From NCBI GenBank assembly GCA_025499625.1, contig JAFMVD010000028.1:1-64000 (forward strand): 64,000 nt of DNA, written 5' to 3'. This document shows positions 17,435 through 26,161 of this stretch, in pieces (position 1 is the stretch's first letter; every line of letters starts with the position of its first letter). The notes under the pieces are model-generated. The model was not told the DNA's origin and did not search any database. It saw only the letters and a program-made list of their open reading frames with translations. Origin of the DNA: Carboxylicivirga fragile. Lineage in GTDB: Bacteria > Bacteroidota > Bacteroidia > Bacteroidales > Marinilabiliaceae. The translations under genes were made by a program, and so were the position numbers.

Positions 17435-19796
17435 TAAGCGACATGTTGGAATATTGCTTTTTTGGATGCGAATTATTATAAGGCGCGCCTTGTTTGATAA
17501 GCTATTAACTGTTTTTAAGTTACTGGGTTTAGTGTTGGGCATATGTTCGGCGTTAATAATTTTTAATTGGCTTAATGCTGAGTTAACTAAAAATTCTGCG
17601 ATAAAGTATAGAGCTGATATTTACCGTTTAGCACGAATTTGGGAAAGTCCACAAAATCGAAGTGTTAATACCATGATTGAAGCTCCTTGGAGTCCGGCAT
17701 TGTATAACGATTTGTCAATGGTAGTAGACTATACGCTTTGTCGGCCCGTAAGTCAACAAAGCCTATTACATAATGAGAAGTGGTATAGGTGTAACATGAA
17801 ATATGTTGATTCTACTTTTATACGATTTTTTGGTTTTGACCTCATAAATGGAAATATTAATGATGTATTAAAAGCTCCCTATAGTGTTGTACTGACTAAA
17901 AGTCTTGCAAGAGCCGTATTTGGTGAGGAAAATCCCATTGGCAGAGAAATTAGAATTAACAATTTAGAAGGGTTAATTGTGAAGGGTATTATTGCCGATC
18001 CGCCAAATAATATTACCATGCCTTTCGATTGCCTGGTTTCCTTTTCTACTATCGAAGCTGAGAAGAGTCTTTATACAGGATGGGGTGGAGGTGATAGTTT
18101 TATCCATTATGTCAAGCTTTCTCCTAGTGTTGATTACAATGCTGTGGAGCCGCTTTTGATGCCCGTATTGCAGAAGTATTACGATTATGCAGCCGAAGCT
18201 CAAAGAGGAATTTATATTACGCCATTATTACAACCGTTAAAAGACATATACCTAAAACACTCAGGTAATGAGATAATGCATCGAATTTATATACTGTTCC
18301 TTGCGGCTGTGCTAATTGTTGTCATTTCTGCCTTTAACTATACATTTATCTCCCTGTCTTCGTTGATTAAAAGAAATGTTCATTCTACGATGCCCCTTAT
18401 ATTTGGTCAGAAACGATGGCAGAGTGTTGTATATTTTGTACTAGAAAGTTTGGTTTTTACGGCTCTGGCTGGTGGCATTGCTTTGCTTCTTAGTCCGATG
18501 ATGCTATCTCTGGTTTCTGATTATTTAAATATCAACTTGAATTTAGAGATAGATAATGTTGGGTTTTGGTTCGTCTTTATCGGAATCATCATCATGATAT
18601 CCATAGTTGGGGCATTATTTCCAATATTACGTAATAGTCGAAAGCAACCAATAGATTTGCTGCAAAATATGTCTTTCGGATCGTTTACTCAAAAGTATCT
18701 GCGTCAAGGTTTAACTGTTTTTCAATTAGCTGTATCGGCAGGTGTATTACTTTTTACAATTTTGGTGGTGAAGCAAACCTCCTACATGAGTAATAAAGCA
18801 CTTGGTTATAACGAAGAGAATTTGGTTTACATTGAGCTGCCTGAGAATTTAAGTTTCTCCAGGGCCAAGGCTTTGAATAAGCAAATTAGTGAAATTACTG
18901 GTGTTAAGTCAAGTAGCCTGTCTTCTGATGTCCCTTTCTACGGCTTTTCAGGAAATGGCTTTGAGGTGAATGGCGATGGTAATTTTAACTCGTTTCGCCA
19001 TAGCTTTATTGATTCATCTTATCTCACAACGATGGGGATCGAGTTGCGCAGTGGTCATGGGCTCAAACGCAATATTAAAGAAGTTTTGGTAAATGAAGCC
19101 TTAATGAGAAAAGTAGATATTGAAAGTCATGAAGATTTAACATTGTCGAGAGTTGGTATCGACTTTAAAGTGGTAGGTGTTGTCAAGGATTTTCATATGC
19201 AGGATTTAGTTGAGGAGATAAGGCCATTAGTTTACTGTTTATATTACTATGAAGGTTGGTATTCGTATGTAACAATCAGATTAGATGTGCACAATCAATT
19301 TAATACCATTAATAAAGTTAAAGATACCTATGCGACACTATTAAATGACAATAATGTAGAGGTTAATTTTTTTACTTCCCAGCTTCAAAAAAGATATCAG
19401 GATGAGAATGTTTTTTCATCATTATTGAAGTTGTTCACTTTATTAGTATTTGGTGTTGCCTTTATTGGACTCTTGGCATTTGTATACCTGAGCGCACAGC
19501 AACGTACTAAGGAGATAGGCATACGCAAGGTCAATGGAGCTAATGAAAAAGATATTGTATTTCTTTTTCTTAAACAGTCTCTCGTGCTAATGGGCATTGC
19601 CTTTATAATTGCCTTGATTTTAGTTTGGCCAATAATAGCTTCATGGTTACAGATATACCCGTACAAAACTTCCATTGAAACAATCGATTTATTAAAGGCA
19701 ATATTGCCAGTGGCTTTTATTACTGTTTGCACAGTAGTTTTAGTCAGTTGGAAAGCTGCCAAACAGAATCCTATAAAAGCATTGCGTTATGAATAA
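17427..19796 (+). CDS. MacB/FtsX-type ABC permease (third of four)
   Basis: The protein is 789 residues long from the ATG that overlaps the previous gene; a start at the ATG of residue 14 (MRIIIRRALF) would resemble the N-termini of its paralogues and is possible. It has the same plan of paired MacB-like periplasmic domains and FtsX helices, ending in KQNPIKALRYE. The C-terminal half has an intact coupling motif TKEIGIRKVNGAN. The first half has lost it (KRNVHSTMPLIFGQ in that position). This repeats the asymmetry seen in the first permease and suggests functional division among the four. The propeller lipoprotein gene follows after 119 bp. Confidence 0.85.
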   Translation: MSNKRHVGILLFWMRIIIRRALFDKLLTVFKLLGLVLGICSALIIFNWLNAELTKNSAIKYRADIYRLARIWESPQNRSVNTMIEAPWSPALYNDLSMVVDYTLCRPVSQQSLLHNEKWYRCNMKYVDSTFIRFFGFDLINGNINDVLKAPYSVVLTKSLARAVFGEENPIGREIRINNLEGLIVKGIIADPPNNITMPFDCLVSFSTIEAEKSLYTGWGGGDSFIHYVKLSPSVDYNAVEPLLMPVLQKYYDYAAEAQRGIYITPLLQPLKDIYLKHSGNEIMHRIYILFLAAVLIVVISAFNYTFISLSSLIKRNVHSTMPLIFGQKRWQSVVYFVLESLVFTALAGGIALLLSPMMLSLVSDYLNINLNLEIDNVGFWFVFIGIIIMISIVGALFPILRNSRKQPIDLLQNMSFGSFTQKYLRQGLTVFQLAVSAGVLLFTILVVKQTSYMSNKALGYNEENLVYIELPENLSFSRAKALNKQISEITGVKSSSLSSDVPFYGFSGNGFEVNGDGNFNSFRHSFIDSSYLTTMGIELRSGHGLKRNIKEVLVNEALMRKVDIESHEDLTLSRVGIDFKVVGVVKDFHMQDLVEEIRPLVYCLYYYEGWYSYVTIRLDVHNQFNTINKVKDTYATLLNDNNVEVNFFTSQLQKRYQDENVFSSLLKLFTLLVFGVAFIGLLAFVYLSAQQRTKEIGIRKVNGANEKDIVFLFLKQSLVLMGIAFIIALILVWPIIASWLQIYPYKTSIETIDLLKAILPVAFITVCTVVLVSWKAAKQNPIKALRYE

Positions 19797-19915
19797 AACT
19801 AAGTGTTCTTCCTTTCATAGATCGGAATAGCAGAATGAATTTATTTGGAACAATAGACAAGAGGAATTGACAAAAAGTAACTTTTAGCAACATCTAAGGA
19901 ATAAACGAATCAATT

Positions 19916-21424
19916 ATGATAAAACAAACACTATTCTTTTCAACCTTCATGCTTTTAGTCATTACTACAGCGTGTAAGCAACGCAGTAAATTAAAGGTAG
20001 ATGAAGACGAAATAAGAGAAGAATTGAAGGCAATTGAACCAGTCATCACAGAACAACAAGAGGCAATAGTGGGGGGCTTTAAAGGTATAAGGCTACCTGA
20101 AAATCGTACAATCGAAACAAACTTAAAGCCAATAGTAATTGATATTGAAGGTAGTTTGAATAATATCAAAGAACTTAAGTTGTCAGATGTAGCTACAACC
20201 ATTCAGTATATTCGCCTACAACCACTCGACAATAAAGAATTACGTACCGATATGAAGTATCGTTTTTCTTTGACTGATAATTATATTGTAGCAGCAAATC
20301 TTTTTGGTATACATCTATTTAATATAGATGGCAGCTATAACAATACGCTTGTGAGAAATAGATTAGATGGTATTTCATATGATGAGAAAAGGGGAAGTGT
20401 GTTGATATTTAACGATCATACTCGTATTGGCGGCGACATGAATATTTGGACACGAGGCGATAGAGTATATTACGTTTATACAAATTCTATAACCGGGCAA
20501 AAGAGTATTATGGAATATGATTGTGTATCTCCTCAATTATTGACTTCAAGTGAGTTTGATGTTGAAAACCAACAAAAAATACTTGCCAAAGGAACAGTAA
20601 GTGTGGATTTGATGCATGGTAATAATAAACCTTACAATCCTAAAAATAAGAATGGAATGATGTCTATGTCGCCTGAGTCCTTGTATGAACATATTGGCAT
20701 TTTTAGCGATGATAAGGGTAACTACATAAAAAGGCAATCTGGTGATAATATGTTGTTTACCTTTAATTCTAATGGTGATACGTTATGTTCATTTACTAAA
20801 TATGAACGTCTACAGAGCTATACAAAAAACCTGGTTCGTGGTACGGATGGAGGTTCAACGTATACAATTGCTAATAAATTATATATTCGCCCCAGTTTTA
20901 ATGATACGCTCTTTCAGGTTATTCCACCCAATAAATTGCTGCCTAAATATGTATTTAAGTTGGGGAAATACAAAATGGATATTATGGAAGGATCCGACCC
21001 AGATGTTAGTCTGCAGGGAAAAATAGTGCCAATGAGTTGGGCCGAAACTGCTAATTATGCATTTCTTACTTTCTCTAAAGATAACTATGCATCACCGCGT
21101 AATAGGCGCAATAAAAGCGTAAATATTTATCAAGCCGTGTATTCAAAACAAAACAAGGAGTTATATATTATTAAGGGTGATCCAACCAATTACGAGCCTA
21201 AAATTCTATTGAATGATATTGATGGAGGTCCATCCGTTTGGCCATTGGATTATATGATTTCTAACGACCATAGCATGCTAATGGCATTAAAAGGATACGA
21301 GCTGATTAAGCATATCAAATCATCGGAGTTTATTAATTCTACCGACAGTGATAAAAAACAGAATCTCATCCAATTTTGTCAGACCTTAAAAGCTGATGAT
21401 GATGTATTAATGATTGTCAAATAA
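19916..21424 (+). CDS. Six-bladed beta-propeller lipoprotein (DUF5128-like)
   Basis: The 502-residue protein has a lipoprotein signal peptide with lipobox ITTAC (Cys20), so it is predicted to be anchored in a membrane facing the periplasm or the surface. After a charged helical linker it opens with LSDVATTIQYIRLQPLD, the start typical of the Bacteroidota 6-bladed beta-propeller family (DUF5128 and relatives), and continues with repeated beta strands to the end. No enzymatic motif is visible. It sits between the third and fourth permease genes, with 9 bp to the next start, so it is probably part of the ABC system as a substrate-recognition, chaperone or cargo protein. That role is inference from position only. 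Confidence 0.7.
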   Translation: MIKQTLFFSTFMLLVITTACKQRSKLKVDEDEIREELKAIEPVITEQQEAIVGGFKGIRLPENRTIETNLKPIVIDIEGSLNNIKELKLSDVATTIQYIRLQPLDNKELRTDMKYRFSLTDNYIVAANLFGIHLFNIDGSYNNTLVRNRLDGISYDEKRGSVLIFNDHTRIGGDMNIWTRGDRVYYVYTNSITGQKSIMEYDCVSPQLLTSSEFDVENQQKILAKGTVSVDLMHGNNKPYNPKNKNGMMSMSPESLYEHIGIFSDDKGNYIKRQSGDNMLFTFNSNGDTLCSFTKYERLQSYTKNLVRGTDGGSTYTIANKLYIRPSFNDTLFQVIPPNKLLPKYVFKLGKYKMDIMEGSDPDVSLQGKIVPMSWAETANYAFLTFSKDNYASPRNRRNKSVNIYQAVYSKQNKELYIIKGDPTNYEPKILLNDIDGGPSVWPLDYMISNDHSMLMALKGYELIKHIKSSEFINSTDSDKKQNLIQFCQTLKADDDVLMIVK

Positions 21425-21433
21425 CCCTCGTTT

Positions 21434-23830
21434 ATGTTCCGATTCGATAGTAAGGTATTGCTTAGAAGTATTAGGCAGAAGCCAATTTATTCATTCATCT
21501 CAATTTTTGGATTTGCAATTGGTATTGCTGCGAGTATACTTATTTATTTTTGGGTGCTTGATGAGCTTAGTTACGAAAAGTTTCATCCTAATTATGAACG
21601 CATTTATAGGGTTTTGTCGCTAAGGAATAACAAAGGAAACTTAGAGAAAACGGCGAGCAGTTATACGGCTCTTTCTGGTAGCTTACAAGATAGCTATCCA
21701 CAGATTGAAACAGCTACGCATATTAGTTTTAGCTCTGAAAATTCGCCCTTGAAATTGAATAGAGAGTCGAAAAAGATCGAGGCACGACGAGCTTGGGTGG
21801 ATGACAACTTCTTTCAAGTATTTCAGGGTTTTAATTTTGTTGAAGGTAATAGCTTGACTGCGCTAGATAATCCTTTAAAAGTGGTGTTGTCAAAAGCAAC
21901 AGCCCGCAAGCTATTTGGCGATGATAAAGCCTTAGGAAAAACTTTGATAAGCGATAAATACGAGGAGTTGATTTTTACAGTTGGTGGTGTGGTGAACATA
22001 CCCGCGCAAAGTCATATTGATTTTGGATTTATTCAATCAAATAAGGCAATGGTGGATTATAATCATACGAGCCATTCGTGGCGTATCTCGGCACATTGTC
22101 ATACATACATCATGCTGCAAGCCGATGCGAATATCGATAAGTCTTTCCTAAAACAAATTAGCAGCCATGTGCAGGAAAACGCATATCGCCAGGAGAAACT
22201 TACTTTTCAACCAATTGCAGATATTCATTTGTATACAGATTATGATACTTATCTTTACGACAGGCACATTAGTGATGTAAAATATGTATGGATATTTGCA
22301 GGTTTAGCAATGCTTATTGTGGCTATGGCGGCATTGAATTTTGCATCCTTAACAACGGCTCGCGCATCGGAGCGAGCAACAGAAATAGGTGTACGTAAGG
22401 TTAATGGTTCGAGCAAAAAACAGTTGGTCGTTCAATTTATCCTTGAATCATTGATGCAAACTAGCATTGCTACTGTTCTGGCTATTATTGCCACTGTTAT
22501 TATGTTACCTTGTTTTGAGGGAATTACCGGTAAAACATTGGCAATTACGTTTTCTCCTGCTTTACTTTTTACTGGTCTATTGCTAGTTCTTATCACTGGT
22601 GTTGTTTCAGGTATTTATCCAGCTTTTTATCTTACTTCGTTTAATCCTATCCACACGATCAAAGGCAAGCTAACTACATATGGTAGAGCTGGATATGCCC
22701 AGTTATTAGTAGTTATTCAGTTTAGTATTGCCATTGTGTTATTGATTTCGTCCATAACGATTACACGGCAGATGAATTATATTAATAATTATAATCTGGG
22801 ACTAAATAAAAATAACGTAGTGGTGATTCCTACAGGTTTGTGGTATTCGTCGAGTAGTTTTAAGCATGAATTGCTAAGTCATCCAAATATTATTAGTGCA
22901 TCAGCTAGTACGCAAGCCCCTATTAATCTCGGTTGGAAACAAGGCTTTTCATTGTCGGGGATAAATAGTAATGATACTATACAAGCTTGTATGCTTTTTG
23001 TAGATAGTGATTTTGCCAAAACATATGAACTTGAAGTGGTTAAAGGAGAATTTTTGCGACAATCGTATGCTGACTATTGGAAAGAGTTTGAAACTGCAAA
23101 AAACAATAAGCAGCACAAAGTTACTTTGCCAGTTGTTGTTAATCAGTCTTTTGCTCGTCAAATGAATGTGGATGATCCGATTGGTAGACGAATTAATCGC
23201 GATTATGTGATTGTTGGTGTGGTTGATGATTTCCATTATCAACCGCTTCATCGAAAGGTAAGCCCAATGGTAATGCTTAACGACCCGCAGAATATTATGA
23301 CAATGAATGTCAAGATGCGCCCAAATAATAAAGCTCAAACCATTGCTTTTATTCGATCCATTTATATGAAACACAGACAAGGGCGGTTTTTCTCTTTTGC
23401 TTATTTTGACGATAAATTAAAGCAAGTGTATAATGATGAAACAAGACTTAACGACTTAATCGTAAAGTTTAGTGTTTTAGCACTTATAATAGCGATCATG
23501 GGTATTTTGGGCTTATCAATTTTTGCTGCCGAACAAAAAACTAAAGAAATTGGAATTCGAAAGGTTAATGGAGCTAAGGTCTCTGAGATTCTATTATTGC
23601 TTAATCGAAACTTTATAAAATGGGTAGGTATTGCATTTGTTATTGCTTGCCCAATAGCCTATTTAGTTATGACCAGGTGGTTAAATAATTTCGCTTATAA
23701 AACCGACCTAAGTTGGTGGATATTTGCCCTAGCTGGTTTTTTAGCTTTGATTATAGTCTTGATTACAGTTAGCTGGCAAAGTTGGTGGGCAGCTAGGCAA
23801 AACCCTGTAAAAGCATTGCGTTATGAGTAA
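21434..23830 (+). CDS. MacB/FtsX-type ABC permease (fourth of four)
   Basis: The 798-residue permease has an N-terminal helix (about 18-38), a MacB-like periplasmic domain, FtsX helices (about 283-420), a helix near 430-450, a second periplasmic domain and a C-terminal FtsX domain ending in RQNPVKALRYE. Both halves carry an intact coupling motif (TEIGVRKVNGSS and TKEIGIRKVNGAK). The start is 9 bp after the stop of the lipoprotein gene. It is the last gene of the cluster. No strong terminator hairpin is visible in the 71 bp before the convergent ATPase gene. Confidence 0.87.
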   Translation: MFRFDSKVLLRSIRQKPIYSFISIFGFAIGIAASILIYFWVLDELSYEKFHPNYERIYRVLSLRNNKGNLEKTASSYTALSGSLQDSYPQIETATHISFSSENSPLKLNRESKKIEARRAWVDDNFFQVFQGFNFVEGNSLTALDNPLKVVLSKATARKLFGDDKALGKTLISDKYEELIFTVGGVVNIPAQSHIDFGFIQSNKAMVDYNHTSHSWRISAHCHTYIMLQADANIDKSFLKQISSHVQENAYRQEKLTFQPIADIHLYTDYDTYLYDRHISDVKYVWIFAGLAMLIVAMAALNFASLTTARASERATEIGVRKVNGSSKKQLVVQFILESLMQTSIATVLAIIATVIMLPCFEGITGKTLAITFSPALLFTGLLLVLITGVVSGIYPAFYLTSFNPIHTIKGKLTTYGRAGYAQLLVVIQFSIAIVLLISSITITRQMNYINNYNLGLNKNNVVVIPTGLWYSSSSFKHELLSHPNIISASASTQAPINLGWKQGFSLSGINSNDTIQACMLFVDSDFAKTYELEVVKGEFLRQSYADYWKEFETAKNNKQHKVTLPVVVNQSFARQMNVDDPIGRRINRDYVIVGVVDDFHYQPLHRKVSPMVMLNDPQNIMTMNVKMRPNNKAQTIAFIRSIYMKHRQGRFFSFAYFDDKLKQVYNDETRLNDLIVKFSVLALIIAIMGILGLSIFAAEQKTKEIGIRKVNGAKVSEILLLLNRNFIKWVGIAFVIACPIAYLVMTRWLNNFAYKTDLSWWIFALAGFLALIIVLITVSWQSWWAARQNPVKALRYE

Positions 23831-23901
23831 CTTTTATCGAACGAAATCAATTATTGATCTGTTTATTACTCGTTAATGGGCTGGTGAAATTAGCAAGCGA
23901 A

Positions 23902-25071
23902 CTAATTTTTTTTATCAAATAAACTAAATCCATACAAAGGATTGTAAACAGAAAAATCAGTTAAATCTAATCGGCCTTTTTCTTCAATACCACAGGCTAA
24001 TATGCATTTCACATCCTCCGAAAACAGTTTTGCTACCTTCTTAAAATTAAGTTTTTTCCTATCGGGGCGTTCGCTTTCTTTGGCTTCTATTAAATGGGTT
24101 TGTCCGTCTTTTTCAACAATAAAATCGATTTCAACGCTATTTTGATCGCGATAATAAAATAGGTTTTTGCCGGCTATGAAGCCTTCTTTAATGAACTCCG
24201 CAAAAACGAAGTTCTCCCATAAATGACCACTGTGTGTCGAATTATCCAGTGTTTTAAGTGAGTTGATGTTTAATAATGCAGCTGCTAGTCCGGAATCGCA
24301 GAAATACAATTTGGGAGCTTTAATTAATCGCTTACCTAAATTGTTGTAGTAAGGGGGTAGTAGTATCACCAGCCCTGATGCTTCAAGTGCGCTTACCCAT
24401 GATTTAATGGTGTTTACTGATACACCAATGTCTTTAGCTAAAGTAGAGAAATTGAGTAGCTGACCACAGCGCAATGCTAGCAACGATAGTAGGCGTCTAA
24501 AATCCCTTAAGTTAGTAATGTTGAGTACATCTTTTAAATCACGTTCCAGGTATGTTTGTATATAATCTTCAAAAAATTCTTCTGCGTCCAGCTTTTCAGC
24601 CCATATCTCCGGAAAGCCACCTTTCCATATTAGATCGCGTTTTTTCTTTATTAAATTAGTGGCATTTAGTTCATTGGCACTTAAAGTGCCTAGGTGAATA
24701 ATGCGTATACGACCGGCCAATGATTCGTGTACGCCACTCATTAATGCAAATTGCTGACTGCCGGTTAAAATCCATTTGCCTTTTAAGCTTCTATTTTCAT
24801 CAATAAGTGATTTTAGATCACGAAATAAGGATGGAGCATACTGTACTTCATCAATAATGGTTTGTTTATTGAATTTTTTCAGAAATCGCGTGGGATTTAT
24901 TTCTGCTTCTTCGGCTAGGGCAACCCTGTCGAGTGTAACGTATTCGGCTTGCGGTAATAGTTTCTTTAGCAAAGAACTTTTTCCACTTTGCCTTACTCCT
25001 GTTAAAAGCACAGCCGGTCTTGAATTGATGGCTCTTTCTATTTTAGCAATATGTTGTCTCGAAATCCACAT
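23902..25071 (-). CDS. AAA ATPase with winged helix and DUF4143 nuclease-like domain
   Basis: The 389-residue protein has an N-terminal AAA_14 ATPase domain with Walker A GVRQSGKS (25-32) and Walker B TIIDEVQ (71-77), a sensor-like LTGSQQF, a predicted winged helix-turn-helix (about 206-245, FSTLAKDIGVSVNTIKSWV) and a C-terminal DUF4143 domain. The latter keeps a PD-(D/E)XK-like set: Glu292, Asp316 in VEIDFIVE and Glu329-x-Lys331 in LIEAKES. Proteins of this architecture are widespread, highly duplicated and largely uncharacterised; DNA binding or nuclease activity is plausible but not shown here. Upstream lies a cluster of 14-bp repeats that may be its operator. The start ATG at 25071 gives a normal N-terminus. 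Confidence 0.88.
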   Translation of the reverse strand: MWISRQHIAKIERAINSRPAVLLTGVRQSGKSSLLKKLLPQAEYVTLDRVALAEEAEINPTRFLKKFNKQTIIDEVQYAPSLFRDLKSLIDENRSLKGKWILTGSQQFALMSGVHESLAGRIRIIHLGTLSANELNATNLIKKKRDLIWKGGFPEIWAEKLDAEEFFEDYIQTYLERDLKDVLNITNLRDFRRLLSLLALRCGQLLNFSTLAKDIGVSVNTIKSWVSALEASGLVILLPPYYNNLGKRLIKAPKLYFCDSGLAAALLNINSLKTLDNSTHSGHLWENFVFAEFIKEGFIAGKNLFYYRDQNSVEIDFIVEKDGQTHLIEAKESERPDRKKLNFKKVAKLFSEDVKCILACGIEEKGRLDLTDFSVYNPLYGFSLFDKKN

Positions 25072-25097
25072 TTGTCCTTAGTATAGCCATGCAAATA

Positions 25098-25176
25098 TAA
25101 GATAATTTGCAATCAAACTGCAAATTATCTTACTTTCAACTGCAAACTATCTTAATTTTTATTGCAAATTATCTTA
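25098..25176. repeat. Four 14-bp repeats at 21-22 bp spacing (iteron- or operator-like)
   Basis: The unit TGCAAATTATCTTA occurs at 25119-25132 and 25163-25176, with one mismatch (TGCAAACTATCTTA) at 25141-25154, and in inverted orientation at 25098-25111. The three direct copies start 22 bp apart and the inverted copy starts 21 bp before the first direct copy, so all lie on about the same face of the helix. The block is 27 bp from the start codon of the ATPase/DUF4143 gene and therefore overlaps its promoter region. Confidence 0.85.
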
Positions 25177-25215
25177 AATGTGAATTATTTTTAATCGACA
25201 ATGAAATACACTTAT

Positions 25216-25572
25216 CTACGCATCCCAATAAATTAATAAATACAATTCATCGCTTAATGGTAGATAGCCCTGGTCGTAACACAAGTGGTAACAGGCACCT
25301 TTTTGTGTAGTATAGATACCGGTGAAGTAAGAAAAGTCGAAACCTTCTTGGAGTAGTTTTGATCGCTTTACTTTGCTTTTACCACTTTTATTTAGGGACT
25401 GAAGAATGTGGTAATTCTTTTTTAGTGTACGATTAACTTTTTGTACCAAGGTATTATCACTGCTATAGCGGCGATTATTAAAACTATTCCGACATTGATC
25501 GGAACAAAATTTCTTATCGATTCGCCCAATTATTGGATCCTTACACACCGGGCATAAACGTTTTTCAGACAT
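25216..25572 (-). CDS. Small zinc-finger protein of unknown function
   Basis: The 118-residue protein has an N-terminal zinc-ribbon-like motif C7-x2-C10-x12-C23-x3-C27 (CPVCKDPIIGRIDKKFC and SDQC), of the DUF2116 type found in small nucleic-acid-associated proteins. A basic middle (KSGKSKVKRSK) and an aromatic, beta-rich C-terminus ending in LYLLIYWDA follow. The combination suggests DNA or RNA binding, but no function is assigned. It lies on the same strand as the ATPase gene, 40 bp beyond the repeat block, and is divergent from the SSB gene. Similar proteins are common in Bacteroidota, so it need not be mobile. Confidence 0.7.
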   Translation of the reverse strand: MSEKRLCPVCKDPIIGRIDKKFCSDQCRNSFNNRRYSSDNTLVQKVNRTLKKNYHILQSLNKSGKSKVKRSKLLQEGFDFSYFTGIYTTQKGACYHLCYDQGYLPLSDELYLLIYWDA

Positions 25573-25610
25573 CAGTTAGCTTTTTGTAAGTGATACATAC
25601 ATAAAGATAT

Positions 25611-25653
25611 AAACGTTTTTAAGTAATTACAAACGGTTTTAAACGAAACTTAA
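25611..25653. repeat. Phased AAACG repeats upstream of ssb
   Basis: AAACGTTTTTAA (25611-25622) and AAACGGTTTTAA (25631-25642) start 20 bp apart, and AAACGAAACTTAA follows at 25641. They lie between the divergent zinc-finger and ssb genes and may be a regulatory site. The match is weak because the region is AT-rich. Confidence 0.35.
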
Positions 25654-25742
25654 ATGACTCTAAATATTTAAAAACCGACTTGAATAGACGACTTGACGCA
25701 ACTTTGTTTCATCAATTTATTATTCATTTAAAACAAAGAGTC

Positions 25743-26081
25743 ATGGCTAGTTTAAGGAACAGAGTACAGTTAGTAGGAAATTTGGGAATGAACCCTGAAA
25801 TTAAATCATTTGATAACGGACGTAAAATGGCAAAGTTTTCTTTGGCTACCAACGAAACTTTTGGGGTTAATGGTCAGGAACGTACCGAAACAGAATGGCA
25901 TACGATAATTGCATGGGGCAAGCAGGCCGAAATTGCAGAGCAACACCTGAAAAAAGGCAATGAAGTAGCGATTGAAGGACGATTAACGCATCGTAAGTAC
26001 GAGGATAAAAACCAACAGACGCGTTATTTTACCGAGATTGTTTTGGGTAGTTATGTCGTTTATCCGGGATTGAAGAAATAG
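25743..26081 (+). CDS. ssb: Single-stranded DNA-binding protein, short form
   Basis: From the ATG at 25743 the protein is 112 residues long and consists of one OB fold (MASLRNRVQLVGNLGMNPEI, TEWHTIIAWGKQAEIAEQHL, EVAIEGRLTHRKYED). An upstream TTG at 25680 would add an unlikely 21-residue leader, so the ATG is preferred. It ends soon after the OB fold (SYVVYPGLKK) and lacks the Gly/Pro-rich linker and acidic DDDLPF-type tail by which the main bacterial SSB recruits partner proteins. This fits a secondary SSB rather than the essential replicative copy. A strong terminator follows directly. Confidence 0.9.
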   Translation: MASLRNRVQLVGNLGMNPEIKSFDNGRKMAKFSLATNETFGVNGQERTETEWHTIIAWGKQAEIAEQHLKKGNEVAIEGRLTHRKYEDKNQQTRYFTEIVLGSYVVYPGLKK

Positions 26082-26101
26082 GTAGTACTTAAGTATTCAA
26101 G

Positions 26102-26141
26102 AAAACCACCAAAGCAGAATAGGATGCTTTGGTGGTTTTTT
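26102..26141. terminator. Strong terminator shared by convergent genes
   Basis: AAAACCACCAAAGCA (26102-26116) and TGCTTTGGTGGTTTTT (26125-26140) form a stem of at least 12 bp with an 8-base loop, flanked by A and T runs. It follows ssb on the plus strand and lies 20 bp beyond the stop of the minus-strand kinase, so it probably works in both directions. Confidence 0.9.
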
Positions 26142-26161
26142 ATGACAGAATAAAATGTTGT

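Noticed and set aside
25098-25176. Repeats before the ATPase/DUF4143 gene as a small CRISPR
   Set aside because: The units are 14 bp with 7-8 bp between them, one is inverted, and no cas genes are near.
25680-25742. TTG start adding 21 residues to SSB
   Set aside because: The OB fold begins directly after the ATG at 25743 and SSB proteins do not carry such a leader.
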